DNA from: an uncultured Roseburia sp.
Lineage (GTDB): Bacteria > Bacillota > Clostridia > Lachnospirales > Lachnospiraceae
Assembly: GCA_947070915.1 (NCBI GenBank)
Contig: CAMTDY010000002.1
Coordinates: 1 to 59,602 of the forward strand
Length of the DNA stretch: 59,602 nt
Reading direction: 5' to 3'
Shown in pieces: positions 51,565 to 59,602 of this stretch (positions are counted from its first letter, which is position 1; the number at the start of each line of letters is the position of its first letter). Under the pieces are notes generated by a model. That model was not told where the DNA came from and made no database searches. It saw only the letters and a list, made by a program, of their open reading frames with translations. The translations under genes and the position numbers were made by a program.

Positions 51565-51948
51565 TTAATTTATAATCGCTCCATCGATATTTGTAAAAAC
51601 TGCATTTGCTGTATCATTCACAGCTGTTACTATGGTTTTGTTCCTGACATTTAATATAAATGCAAGATCATCTACCATCACCAGGGATTCTGTCATTCCT
51701 TTTTCCATCGCCTGCTCCGCTGCATCTTCCAGTCTTGCTTTCTGCTCCTCGGATATAGATATATTTCTCGTCTCCAGCCGTTTCGCCGCATGCCTGGAAA
51801 ATTTAATCTGATCTGCCTTGTCTAACAGCACCCTGTCAAACGATTTCTCAGAATCACTTCCGGTCTTTTCCGCAACCTGTCCGGCGCCGCCGTTCAGTTT
51901 GCTTCTTATCTCATCGATGGATACAAAGCTTTTATTTACAATATTCAT
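51565..51948 (-). CDS. TIGR02530-type flagellar operon protein
   Basis: A 127-aa protein of the conserved flagellar-operon family TIGR02530 (found between flgD and flgE in Bacillus and clostridia). The family motif is seen in FSRHAAKRLETRNISISEEQ, followed by a helix EQAMEKGMTESLVMV and a strand NVRNKTIVTAVND. Function is not settled; it is thought to help hook assembly. The ATG at 51948 has GGAGG 11 bases before it. It lies between flgD and flgE. Confidence 0.92.
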   Translation of the reverse strand: MNIVNKSFVSIDEIRSKLNGGAGQVAEKTGSDSEKSFDRVLLDKADQIKFSRHAAKRLETRNISISEEQKARLEDAAEQAMEKGMTESLVMVDDLAFILNVRNKTIVTAVNDTANAVFTNIDGAIIN

Positions 51949-51997
51949 ACCTTTATCCACCTCCTGATCTTTTGCCGGTCAAAGTCTGACCGATGCT

Positions 51998-52744
51998 TCA
52001 CTCGTCAATTCCACTGTCTGTAATCTTAATGGTAACTTTATCCTTTATGCTGGTGCTGTATGGATCGTCAAAGTAAAGACCTACTTCATAGTCACCGTTC
52101 TCCAGTTCATCCAGAGCTCCCGGCATGATTGACAATACGCCATCCTCATAGGAAAGGAATTCGTTCTTTACTGCCTCTCCGTTCATAACTACCACAACAC
52201 TGGAAGCAGCGTAATCCCCTTCACCCAGATCGATCTTGATATCCACCGGCTTTTTATTGGATTTATCATAAACTGCCTCTGTCTTTTCCACCGATGGCAG
52301 ATACTGCTGGATCGCATAATAAGAATCCTTTACTTCTACCAGATCGCTGATCTTGTAAAGTTTACCATCTACGGACATCTGGGCTTCACCGTCTTTCATG
52401 GTGATATAATCCACAACTCCGTTTGTCTCTGAGTAGCTTCCACTCGGACTCTTGGTTTTGATCTTAACATACTTGCCCACCAGTCCAAATGCCTGTGAAT
52501 TGACAGCTGTCTCATTGAGATTCTGCATCTGCTCTAACGCTGAGAACTGAGCGAGCTGGGCGATGAAATCTGTGTCTTTCTCCGGCTCCAGCGGATCCTG
52601 GTTTTTCATCTGGCATACAAGAAGCTGAAGAAATTCATCCTTGCCAAGCTCCCCACCAGGTGTCCTCTCCGTGGTCTGAGTCGTTTTTTTGCCAAAGGCA
52701 AGCTCATCCAGCCCAGTCACAATACCCTGTAATGATGTTCCCAT
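51998..52744 (-). CDS. flgD: Flagellar hook-assembly protein FlgD
   Basis: A 248-aa FlgD, the cap on which FlgE assembles. The N-terminal conserved segment is LGKDEFLQLLVCQMKNQDPL followed by DFIAQLAQFSALEQMQNL. The C-terminal region is the FlgD Ig-like/tudor domain. The ATG at 52744 has GGAGG before it; an earlier in-frame start lies inside fliK. It follows fliK by 19 bases. It is exported and later replaced by junction proteins. Confidence 0.96.
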   Translation of the reverse strand: MGTSLQGIVTGLDELAFGKKTTQTTERTPGGELGKDEFLQLLVCQMKNQDPLEPEKDTDFIAQLAQFSALEQMQNLNETAVNSQAFGLVGKYVKIKTKSPSGSYSETNGVVDYITMKDGEAQMSVDGKLYKISDLVEVKDSYYAIQQYLPSVEKTEAVYDKSNKKPVDIKIDLGEGDYAASSVVVVMNGEAVKNEFLSYEDGVLSIMPGALDELENGDYEVGLYFDDPYSTSIKDKVTIKITDSGIDE

Positions 52745-52763
52745 ACTTTTCCTCCTTTCCTGA

Positions 52764-54113
52764 TTAAGCGGTGTAATCCACCATACTGTCTCCCACAAGT
52801 CTGTCTCCGGCTGTCTCTGTTGTGACTTCCTCTATTTCTGATTCCTCTGCCACATCATACCGGAATTTTTTCCCCTGGGATTTTTTCTGTTTGTACTGAC
52901 CATGATCGGAATCCTCTGGATTTTTAAATCCAAACTCCGATACGTTTACCTCTACGGAATCCACCTTCAGTCCATGACTTTCCAGATTCTCCCTGAGCAC
53001 CGTCAGCTGGCTCTCCAATGCCTCTTTCGCCACTTCATTCTGTACTGTCAGTGTAGCTGTCGCCAACCCATTGTTGGACGTCACATTGAGATTTACCCGT
53101 CCCAGTGACTCTGGATTCAGCTGAAGCTCCATGCTTGTCGTCTGCGGAAGCACCCGGATCCGGATATGATTGACAACCTGGTCCACAATGTTCGTCATCA
53201 ATTCCCTCGGTGCGGCCACTTCTTCCTGCGCCACCTCTTCAAAGGACTGGGAAAGCCTTTCCACAAAAGCATTCAGAGGACTTTCATGCACTTCCTGGCG
53301 CACGCTCTGGGAAGCCGGCTGCTGACTTTCTCCATATGTATCGGACAGATCCTGTTCTCCTGAGGTCTCGACAACTACCGGAATCTCGTCCCTGGCAGCT
53401 GAGGTCATCATTTCTGGTGTATCCTGCTTTCCAGAATTTTCTACAACTGTCTCCTTTACAGTTCCCTCTGCTTTCCCGATAAACTCGCTGAACTTCTCTG
53501 CAAAACCGGTAAGAACTTCGTCTCCCTCATTCAGTTTTGCGATATCCATTCCTGTCACCTGTTCCAGAATGTCCTGAAGTCCCGACATGATATCGTTTAA
53601 CTCACTGGACATGGCATCGGAAAACAAAAACAGATTGGCATCCTCCACACCGTGTACTTCCATGATAAAGGCCTTGATGTTCTCTACATTTAATGGAACT
53701 ACATTCTGAAACTCTGGTGAAACCAGCAGTAACAGATCCATCGGCGTCAGACCGAGCATTTCCAGAATATCAACGATATCTTCTTCGCTCATGCCAAAGG
53801 TCTCCTGCAGAAGAGAAACAACCTCTTCACCAACTTCTTCCAGATCCATCGTCTCCATCCCCACAGCTTTTTCCTGGGGCTGGGAGGTCAGGGAAAGCTT
53901 CTGCTTCGTAAAATCGTCCCCGCCGGCTGTGATCTCTCCGGATTTTCTTGGTTCCTGAGATTTTCCAGCAGAGAGATTCTGCTTTTTGCCAGAGGCGGAG
54001 GAAGCATTCTGGGACATAATACTATCAAAAACCGTCTTATCTCCTTTTCCCGCTTTGCCCGATGACATGGTCCGCATCGCAGAGGCATTCAGTGATATAC
54101 CCTGTGTCTGCAT
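52764..54113 (-). CDS. fliK: Flagellar hook-length control protein FliK
   Basis: A 449-aa FliK. The N-terminal half is low in complexity, rich in Ser, Gln, Glu and Asp, as expected of the ruler part. The C-terminal domain (about 310-405) is the conserved Flg_hook substrate-specificity switch: TTSMELQLNPESLGRVNLNV, NEVAKEALESQLTVLRENLE and LKVDSVEVNVSE. When the hook reaches length it contacts FlhB. It follows the MotE-like gene by 149 bases, a large gap for this operon, in which a sigma-28-like site may lie. Confidence 0.93.
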   Translation of the reverse strand: MQTQGISLNASAMRTMSSGKAGKGDKTVFDSIMSQNASSASGKKQNLSAGKSQEPRKSGEITAGGDDFTKQKLSLTSQPQEKAVGMETMDLEEVGEEVVSLLQETFGMSEEDIVDILEMLGLTPMDLLLLVSPEFQNVVPLNVENIKAFIMEVHGVEDANLFLFSDAMSSELNDIMSGLQDILEQVTGMDIAKLNEGDEVLTGFAEKFSEFIGKAEGTVKETVVENSGKQDTPEMMTSAARDEIPVVVETSGEQDLSDTYGESQQPASQSVRQEVHESPLNAFVERLSQSFEEVAQEEVAAPRELMTNIVDQVVNHIRIRVLPQTTSMELQLNPESLGRVNLNVTSNNGLATATLTVQNEVAKEALESQLTVLRENLESHGLKVDSVEVNVSEFGFKNPEDSDHGQYKQKKSQGKKFRYDVAEESEIEEVTTETAGDRLVGDSMVDYTA

Positions 54114-54262
54114 TCGTTATCTCCTTTCCAGACGGCATTAAATATGCTGTCTTAATCTTATTTATAGCCCACTGCCTAACCCTTGAAGGAAGACAGGAGT
54201 TACCTATTATTCATATCGTCCGATCCGGCGGAAAACATTACAGTTATTTTCCCGCAGACAGA

Positions 54263-55009
54263 CTATTTAGCGGTCATCTTCGTAGTGATCTGTGCCGCTG
54301 TCTCCGGCGTCATTTCTGCAAGGATCGCCGCGCTCTTTGACTCTGTCATATTATCAAGGATGGAAGCCACGAGATCCAGGTCGCCGGACATGGTCTGCAA
54401 TACCGACGCCGCCTTTGCCGGATCCATTTTTGCATACATTGTCGCCTGCTTTTTGATCGCCGCACGGTACTGAAGATCTTTCATCACATCTTTATAGATC
54501 GAAGCCGCATTGTCCGGATCGATCGCCTCATAATATTTCTGATATTCGGAAATATCCGGAGCCTTATCATTAAATACTACATTTTCATCAAACTCTTTTA
54601 CCCGTTGCTCAAAGGCATGCTGCTGTTCCTCGTACTTCTTTAGACGGTTGATCTCTGATTTTAATTCATTGACTTCATCGCTGCTCAGGGAGTTGGCACT
54701 CTTCAAGCCGGCCAGCTCCTTTTCCAACTGGCGGACTCTCGCATTTGCCTCGTCGATATTGGTATATCCCTCCGGCTCTGCCCCTTCCACCTCAGGCAGA
54801 ATGCGGTTCACTACCGGAACATCCTTGAGGACCGGATACAAAACTTCGCTTCCAAAATTTCCGACATCAAATTTGATCAAAACACCAAATATAACAAGCC
54901 ATATGATCACGATAAAAAGTACGATCAAAAAGGTAAGCAGTTTGCTGCCTGCACTTTCCTCCTGGGCATATTCCTTTTTGTCCTTATTTTTCTTATCTTT
55001 TTTTGCCAT
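54263..55009 (-). CDS. MotE-like (MgtE-N domain) flagellar protein
   Basis: A 248-aa protein with one N-terminal membrane helix (FLIVLFIVIIWLVIFGVLI), a coiled-coil region (~95-135, VRQLEKELAGLKSANSL type) and a C-terminal MgtE-N-like helical repeat (MDPAKAASVLQTMSGDLDLV and SKSAAILAEMTPETAAQITT). In Gram-negatives the MotE chaperone for MotC has this plan; in Bacillus the corresponding gene is ylxF. It probably acts near the stator or export apparatus. It lies between fliJ and fliK, as ylxF does. Confidence 0.85.
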   Translation of the reverse strand: MAKKDKKNKDKKEYAQEESAGSKLLTFLIVLFIVIIWLVIFGVLIKFDVGNFGSEVLYPVLKDVPVVNRILPEVEGAEPEGYTNIDEANARVRQLEKELAGLKSANSLSSDEVNELKSEINRLKKYEEQQHAFEQRVKEFDENVVFNDKAPDISEYQKYYEAIDPDNAASIYKDVMKDLQYRAAIKKQATMYAKMDPAKAASVLQTMSGDLDLVASILDNMTESKSAAILAEMTPETAAQITTKMTAK

Positions 55010-55032
55010 AAAATCTATTCATCCTTTCAAAA

Positions 55033-55479
55033 TCAGGCATTTTTTGCCCCGTACCTGTAGCTCATAAGCTCATCGACTTCTTTCTGTTCCCTGCGCCCTT
55101 CCTCTTTGATAAACTCTTCAAATGCCTTTTCCCTGAGTTTTTCAAAAATCTTTCGCTCTTTCATCGCCTCGGTGAGCTTTTCCCTGGCAATTTCCACCTC
55201 TTTCTCGCATCGCTTCACCACCAGCTGCTGCTGTTTTACATACCCTTTCAGGATCACAACCGCATTCTCCCTTTTATGTATTTCTGTCATGGACAGAACT
55301 TCAACCAGGACATTTTTTAACTGCAGCCTTGCATCCTCCAGACGGTTATTCAGCTGTTCCAGCTTTTTTTCCTCCGCGAGCAACCTTGCGTTCGCCTGAC
55401 CATATTCATTTTTTGCCTGCTCCTCCAGCTTTTCCTTCATGTTCAGGATATTCTGCAAAGGAAACCGAAAACGTGCCAA
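55033..55479 (-). CDS. fliJ: Flagellar export protein FliJ
   Basis: A 148-aa FliJ, a fully helical coiled coil that sits in the FliI hexamer and links it to FlhA. It opens with RFPLQNILNMKEKLEEQAKN, and heptads run throughout. The start is a TTG immediately after the fliI stop (TAA TTG), so it is translated by coupling. It precedes the MotE-like gene. Confidence 0.93.
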   Translation of the reverse strand: MARFRFPLQNILNMKEKLEEQAKNEYGQANARLLAEEKKLEQLNNRLEDARLQLKNVLVEVLSMTEIHKRENAVVILKGYVKQQQLVVKRCEKEVEIAREKLTEAMKERKIFEKLREKAFEEFIKEEGRREQKEVDELMSYRYGAKNA

Positions 55480-56814
55480 TTAGGACTCACCATCCTCTTC
55501 AAAAATATCTGACATAATGGAGACGGCCTCATCAAAACCAAACTTTTCATCTGTCCCCTGCATCAAAAAATCATTCACCGCATCAATCTTTTCGATGGCA
55601 AAATCAATACTGGGATTGGATCCGGCACGGTATGCACCGATATTGATAAGATCCTCGGCCTCTCCATAAGTGGCAAGTACGTTTTTCAGTATACCGGATA
55701 CCCTCTTCTGGTCCTTCGTAACAATGGAACTCATAACACGGGAGATACTCTGCAGAACATCAATCGCGGGGTAATGATTCTTCTGGGCCAGCGGCCGGGA
55801 CAGTACGATATGTCCATCCAGAATACCCCGGGCGGTGTCGGTGATCGGTTCATTAAAATCATCTCCATCTACCAGAACTGTATAGAGCCCGGTGATGGAT
55901 CCCCGGTCTGAATTGCCCGCGCGCTCCAGAAGTTTTGGCATCTCCGCATACACACTGGGGGGATATCCTCTGGATACCGGAGGCTCACCGGAAGCAAGCC
56001 CGATCTCCCTCTGTGCCATGGAAAAACGGGTAAGGGAGTCCATCATAAGAAGCACATCCTTCCCCTGATCCCGAAAATACTCTGCGACAGCCGTCGCTGT
56101 TTTAGCAGCTTTGTTACGGATCAGCGCCGGTTTATCCGAGGTGGCAACCACCACCACTGAACGCTTCATGCCCTCTTCACCAAGGTCTCTCTCTATAAAT
56201 TCCCGCACCTCTCTTCCACGCTCGCCGATCAGTGCGATCACATTAATATCCGCCTTTGTATTTCTGGCGAACATACCCATAAGCGTACTTTTTCCCACTC
56301 CACTTCCCGCAAAAATACCGATTCTCTGCCCTTTTCCAATGGTCAGCAGACCGTCTACTGCCTTTACCCCCAGAGAAAGCACCTCGTCAATGAGCTGCCG
56401 GCTCAGAGGATCCGGCGGAGCCGCTTCCACCGAATACAGATGGCTTGTGTCGGAAAGAGGAGGGGAATTCATTGGCTCTCCCACGCCGTCCAGTGTTTTC
56501 CCCAGCAGATCATCACTCACGGGAACCTGTAACGGCGCTCCTGTATTCTCAACCCAGCTGCCCAGTCCAACGCCCTCAACATTGTCATAGGGCATCAAAA
56601 GAACCCTGTCTTCACGGAAACCGACCACCTCTGCCTTAACAGCCCCCACTGCCGAATTCGACCGTATGATACAGAGATCGTTCAGCTTTGCCTCCGGGCC
56701 GATGGATTCGATAGTCAGTCCCACAACCTTTGTGACTTTTCCGAGATGCTTGAGAAAACTTCGTTCCATCAAGGCATCGTACCGGTCAAAATTTATAATC
56801 GATGAAGGATTCAT
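55480..56814 (-). CDS. fliI: Flagellar export ATPase FliI
   Basis: A 444-aa ATPase of the F1-beta type that energises flagellar export. The Walker A motif is GSGVGKST at 170-177, Walker B is LLMMDSLTRFSMAQREIGLA, and the conserved GEPPVSRGYPPSVYAEMPKL follows. The ATG at 56814 has GGAGG five bases upstream; a start six codons earlier has none. It forms a hexamer with FliJ in the centre and is regulated by FliH, encoded just upstream. Confidence 0.98.
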   Translation of the reverse strand: MNPSSIINFDRYDALMERSFLKHLGKVTKVVGLTIESIGPEAKLNDLCIIRSNSAVGAVKAEVVGFREDRVLLMPYDNVEGVGLGSWVENTGAPLQVPVSDDLLGKTLDGVGEPMNSPPLSDTSHLYSVEAAPPDPLSRQLIDEVLSLGVKAVDGLLTIGKGQRIGIFAGSGVGKSTLMGMFARNTKADINVIALIGERGREVREFIERDLGEEGMKRSVVVVATSDKPALIRNKAAKTATAVAEYFRDQGKDVLLMMDSLTRFSMAQREIGLASGEPPVSRGYPPSVYAEMPKLLERAGNSDRGSITGLYTVLVDGDDFNEPITDTARGILDGHIVLSRPLAQKNHYPAIDVLQSISRVMSSIVTKDQKRVSGILKNVLATYGEAEDLINIGAYRAGSNPSIDFAIEKIDAVNDFLMQGTDEKFGFDEAVSIMSDIFEEDGES

Positions 56815-56864
56815 ACAAGCCTCCATTCCCATACTATTTCTATGCGTGTTGTTATGAAATCATG

Positions 56865-57740
56865 TCAGTGCACCAGCATTTTCAGATTCTGGACCAGGGT
56901 ATCCAGCTGTGTATGGAAACCACAGTCCACCATCTGGGTGTCTGTCTCAATGATACACTGCCCCTTTTCCAGACCTTTTTCTTCTATAAATTCAACAAAA
57001 GCCTCTCCGTCCAGAGCCTGCAGAACCTCTTCTTTCCGGCTCTCCAGGAAATAGATATCCTCGGAGGAAACACGGATCCGGTAATTGTCAGACACATCCA
57101 GATCCTGGGCGGCAGTATGGATGAGATAGAGAATGAGGTCATCTTTTCCCTCCATCACCACACCAGTGAGCTTTTTCACAAGAGAGATCACAATCTTTAC
57201 ATATTTTTCTTCAATCTGCCCCATGCACTCAGCCAGTTCCTCTCTCTGCTGTCTGGCCAGCCGGGAAAGTTCTTCTTCCTTCTGTTGGATCTCCTGTTCT
57301 GCCAAGGCCATTCCCTCGGAATACCCCTGCTCTCTTCCATCCTCATACGCCCTTTTTCTGGCCGTCTCAGCGGCGATCTCCGCCTCACTCCGGATGCGCT
57401 CTGCCTGCTTCCTGGCTTCCTCCACCACCTGAGCTGCCTTACCCTCTGCATCTTTTTTATGCTGCTGGAAAAGCTCGTCAAAATTGGTGACATTCAGTCC
57501 CGCTTTAAACTCGCCGGAACCCTCGCCCTTCTCCGCATTCTCAGAAGCCGCAGCCGCCTCTCCAGCAGAATCCTCAGCCGCATGAAGCAGCGCCTTCTCC
57601 GCCTCGATCTCACTGATGGTCTTGATCTTCACACTTTTATCCCGAAAAGGCACGAACTCCGCTGTTTCCGAGTTGTTATCAATGACAACGGTCTCTTTCC
57701 CCTGCATGTTTACAAAGGGATATTTGATTAAATTAGACAA
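56865..57740 (-). CDS. fliH: Flagellar assembly protein FliH
   Basis: A 291-aa FliH, the negative regulator of FliI and a stator of the export ATPase. A variable N-terminal part (~1-110) is followed by a long Glu/Gln/Arg coiled coil (VVEEARKQAERIRSEAEIAA) and the conserved C-terminal domain (VKIVISLVKKLTGVVMEGKD). The likely start is a TTG at 57740 with GGAGG ten bases upstream; it overlaps the fliG stop by eight bases. A longer frame that begins further into fliG is unlikely. Confidence 0.92.
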   Translation of the reverse strand: MSNLIKYPFVNMQGKETVVIDNNSETAEFVPFRDKSVKIKTISEIEAEKALLHAAEDSAGEAAAASENAEKGEGSGEFKAGLNVTNFDELFQQHKKDAEGKAAQVVEEARKQAERIRSEAEIAAETARKRAYEDGREQGYSEGMALAEQEIQQKEEELSRLARQQREELAECMGQIEEKYVKIVISLVKKLTGVVMEGKDDLILYLIHTAAQDLDVSDNYRIRVSSEDIYFLESRKEEVLQALDGEAFVEFIEEKGLEKGQCIIETDTQMVDCGFHTQLDTLVQNLKMLVH

Positions 57741-58746
57741 CGATCTCGTCACCTCCGCCCCTTGATATAACAATCTCAGCGGAATCCTCAAGTTTTCTGA
57801 TAATATTTACAATCTTCTGCTGCGCCTCTTCCACATCTTTCATACGCACAGGCCCCATATATTCCATGTCTTCCTTGATCATAGCAGATAGACGGGTAGA
57901 CATGTTGTTAAATATAACATTCTGTACTTCTTCGTTGGCGCCCTTCAATGCCACAGCGAGCTCGCTGTTCTCTACCTCACGAAGCACACGCTGTATGGAG
58001 CGGTCGTCCAGCATAAGAATATCTTCGAATACAAACATCTTTTTCCGGATCTCGTCCGCCAGTTCTGGCTCTTCGATCTCCAGGTTTTCCATAATATGTT
58101 TTTCGGTTCCACGGTCTACGGTATTCAATACCTCTACGATAGAATCGATTCCGCCGACAATCGTGTAATCCTGGTTTACAAGAGAAGCAAGTTTCTGTTC
58201 CAAAATGTTCTCCACTTCCTTGATCACATCCGGAGAAGTACGGTCCATCAATGCGATACGTTTTGCTACATCCGTCTGTTTGTCCGGCGTCAATGTACTA
58301 ATGATACCTGCCGCCTGGGTCGGTGACAGATAGGACAGAATGAGGGCAATGGTCTGCGGGTGCTCATCCTGTATAAAGTTGAGGATCTGGGATGCCTCTG
58401 TCTTCCGTATAAACTCGAAAGGCCTTACCTGCAGCGAAGCAGTCAGCTTGCCCAGTACTTCCTTCGCCCGGTCTTCTCCCAGAGCTTTCTGCAGAAGATC
58501 TTTGGCATAGCCAATACCGCCCTCTGCAATATATTGCTGTGCCAGGCAGACCTCATAAAACTCATTTAAAACCTGTTCTTTCTCTGCCGGCGTCACACTT
58601 CTGGTATTTGCAATCTCCAGTGTGAGCTGCTCAATCTCATCTTCTTTTAAGTGTTTAAAAATTCCTGCCGCTTTTTCTGGTCCCAGCGTAATCAGGAGTA
58701 TCGCTGCCTTTTGCACACCATCTAATTCAGAAGTACTTGAACTCAT
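57733..58746 (-). CDS. fliG: Flagellar motor switch protein FliG
   Basis: A 337-aa FliG, the torque-generating rotor ring. The N-terminal domain binds FliF (GVQKAAILLITLGPEKAAGI), the middle domain has the EHPQTIALILSYL helix, and the C-terminal domain has the charged torque helix MFVFEDILMLDDRSIQRVLR. FliG is present in about 25-34 copies on the MS-ring. Its ATG follows the fliF stop by six bases. Confidence 0.98.
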   Translation of the reverse strand: MSSSTSELDGVQKAAILLITLGPEKAAGIFKHLKEDEIEQLTLEIANTRSVTPAEKEQVLNEFYEVCLAQQYIAEGGIGYAKDLLQKALGEDRAKEVLGKLTASLQVRPFEFIRKTEASQILNFIQDEHPQTIALILSYLSPTQAAGIISTLTPDKQTDVAKRIALMDRTSPDVIKEVENILEQKLASLVNQDYTIVGGIDSIVEVLNTVDRGTEKHIMENLEIEEPELADEIRKKMFVFEDILMLDDRSIQRVLREVENSELAVALKGANEEVQNVIFNNMSTRLSAMIKEDMEYMGPVRMKDVEEAQQKIVNIIRKLEDSAEIVISRGGGDEIVV

Positions 58747-58752
58747 GACACA

Positions 58753-59602
58753 TTACCCCCAATCTTCGTTGATCCAATTGCGGAGCAGCATAGCCACCGC
58801 CTCTGGATTTTCGTCCACAAATTTCTCTATCATCGTACGGGTCTCAGATTTTTCACCCATCTCAATCTCTTCCAGCCCTTTCTCATCTTCTTTGGTCGTC
58901 GCCAGGAGATCTTCTACGGAAAGTTCTGGTTCAAGCTCGGTCACCTCTACCGGTGATGTTCCACGGATGATCACAAAGATAAGCAGCGCTCCGATCAATA
59001 CTGCCAGAATGATCATCAGATAGTTGGTAAATCCGCCTGACAGAAGTCCCGTATCCTCTTTTGCCTCAAAGACCGGTTTTTCCTGAATCCGGATACTGAT
59101 CCTGTTCTCTGCGATCCCGGTAGCCGCCGCCACCAGAGGAAGAAGGTCTTCCGGAACCTCCAGTGTATTGACCTGGCTGTTCTGCTCTATATACTCGTCA
59201 AAAGAAATATCGTTCAGTGCTCCCTGCTCTTCCAGAGCCTCTTCCGACACCTTACGGTATCTGGTCAGAATGATACCGATGGAAGATTCCTCCGGCACCA
59301 CAGCCCCTACTTCTCTTTTTATATTCTGTACATCTTCATTTGGAAGATAGTTATACTTATTTAAGATCGTTTCTGAATTGGTAGTTCCATTCCCTTGAAG
59401 CATATAATCGGTATCTTCCGCATTGGAATCTGTTCCCGGAAGTCCTCCGCTTCCCGACTGGCCGTTGGAGGAATATTCATAGGAGCTGGAATAGTATCCT
59501 TGATCCTGCCCCTCGCCTACGGAATACGTAGTGATCAGCTCTTCCACCTGGTCCATGTTAAACTTGATCGCCATACTGCTGACTTCAGCATCGTCATACC
59601 CC
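58753..59602 (-). CDS. fliF: Flagellar MS-ring protein FliF, C-terminal part (cut by window end)
   Basis: The C-terminal ~283 residues of FliF; the gene continues past the window end. Visible are the region GYDDAEVSSMAIKFNMDQVE, a Ser/Gly-rich variable loop, ATGIAENRISIRIQEKPVF, then the second membrane helix (NYLMIILAVLIGALLIFVII) and the cytoplasmic tail that binds FliG (VDENPEAVAMLLRNWINEDW). Full FliF has about 520-560 residues. It forms the MS-ring on which motor and export gate assemble. Confidence 0.96.
   Translation of the reverse strand, partial: GYDDAEVSSMAIKFNMDQVEELITTYSVGEGQDQGYYSSSYEYSSNGQSGSGGLPGTDSNAEDTDYMLQGNGTTNSETILNKYNYLPNEDVQNIKREVGAVVPEESSIGIILTRYRKVSEEALEEQGALNDISFDEYIEQNSQVNTLEVPEDLLPLVAAATGIAENRISIRIQEKPVFEAKEDTGLLSGGFTNYLMIILAVLIGALLIFVIIRGTSPVEVTELEPELSVEDLLATTKEDEKGLEEIEMGEKSETRTMIEKFVDENPEAVAMLLRNWINEDWG

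Noticed and set aside
1..59602. Prophage, integrative element, riboswitch or rRNA in the window
   Set aside because: Only an integrase scrap and one insertion sequence were found. There are no phage structural or conjugation genes, no att-like direct repeats, and no recognised riboswitch, rRNA or tRNA sequence.

Overview
The window reads as chromosomal DNA of a motile, low-to-mid GC, Gram-positive anaerobe, most likely a flagellated Lachnospiraceae (Roseburia/Agathobacter type). The basis is one long flagellar-chemotaxis operon of clostridial type (FliY rather than a simple FliN, CheD, FlhF/FlhG, FapA/DUF342, a DUF6115-type protein), followed directly by rpsB-tsf, together with class B sortase, InlB-type repeat and DUF6273 surface proteins. 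The first 45 bases are not biological: positions 13-45 match the Illumina Nextera read-1 transposase adapter, so the window starts at an untrimmed contig end.

Region 1 (46-12276) is accessory and decayed. It holds an unrecognised 324-aa gene, an SDR oxidoreductase, a frameshifted surface-protein remnant, a DUF4253 gene, and then a mosaic of scraps: a GNAT acetyltransferase tail, the core-binding domain of a tyrosine recombinase, and a broken Rpn/PD-(D/E)XK nuclease. A 1192-aa surface protein follows that has lost its secretion signal. Next come a DDE insertion sequence that cuts into a small holin-like toxin ORF, and a ~205-bp palindromic intergenic element.

Region 2 (12277-23450) looks like an envelope-stress or efflux module. 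A TauE/SafE permease and a membrane metallophosphoesterase run leftward. An OmpR-type response regulator, a histidine kinase, a nitroreductase-like protein and a flavodoxin run rightward as one operon. Facing them is a 1322-aa RND exporter with a ~255-residue coiled-coil insertion. A 17-bp box made of GTTGAG repeats lies at -35 of the response-regulator operon, at -35 of the RND gene 7 kb away, and facing the permease. This suggests that one regulator controls all three. An alpha/beta hydrolase and a divergent TetR-family regulator close the region.

Region 3 (23459-25379) repeats the decay theme. A second copy of the Rpn nuclease segment has truncated a class B sortase gene. The two nuclease copies carry different lesions: a nonsense codon in one, and a 119-bp deletion between 8-bp repeats in the other.

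Region 4 (25585-59602, all leftward) is conserved core. Reading in the direction of transcription it is fliF (cut by the window edge), fliG, fliH, fliI, fliJ, a MotE-like gene, fliK, flgD, a TIGR02530-type gene, flgE, flbD, motA, motB, fliL, fliM, fliY, cheY, fliO, fliP, fliQ, fliR, flhB, flhA, flhF, flhG, a PilZ-domain gene, cheB, cheA, cheW, cheD, a small membrane protein, the flagellar sigma factor, fapA, a small Lys-rich protein, a DUF6115-like protein and a MltG-like protein. A hairpin terminator ends this operon and overlaps the -35 of the rpsB-tsf promoter. The genes encode the MS-ring and switch, export gate and ATPase, hook, stator, chemotaxis signalling and late-gene sigma factor. 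flgB, flgC, fliE, cheR and a separate cheC are not in the window.
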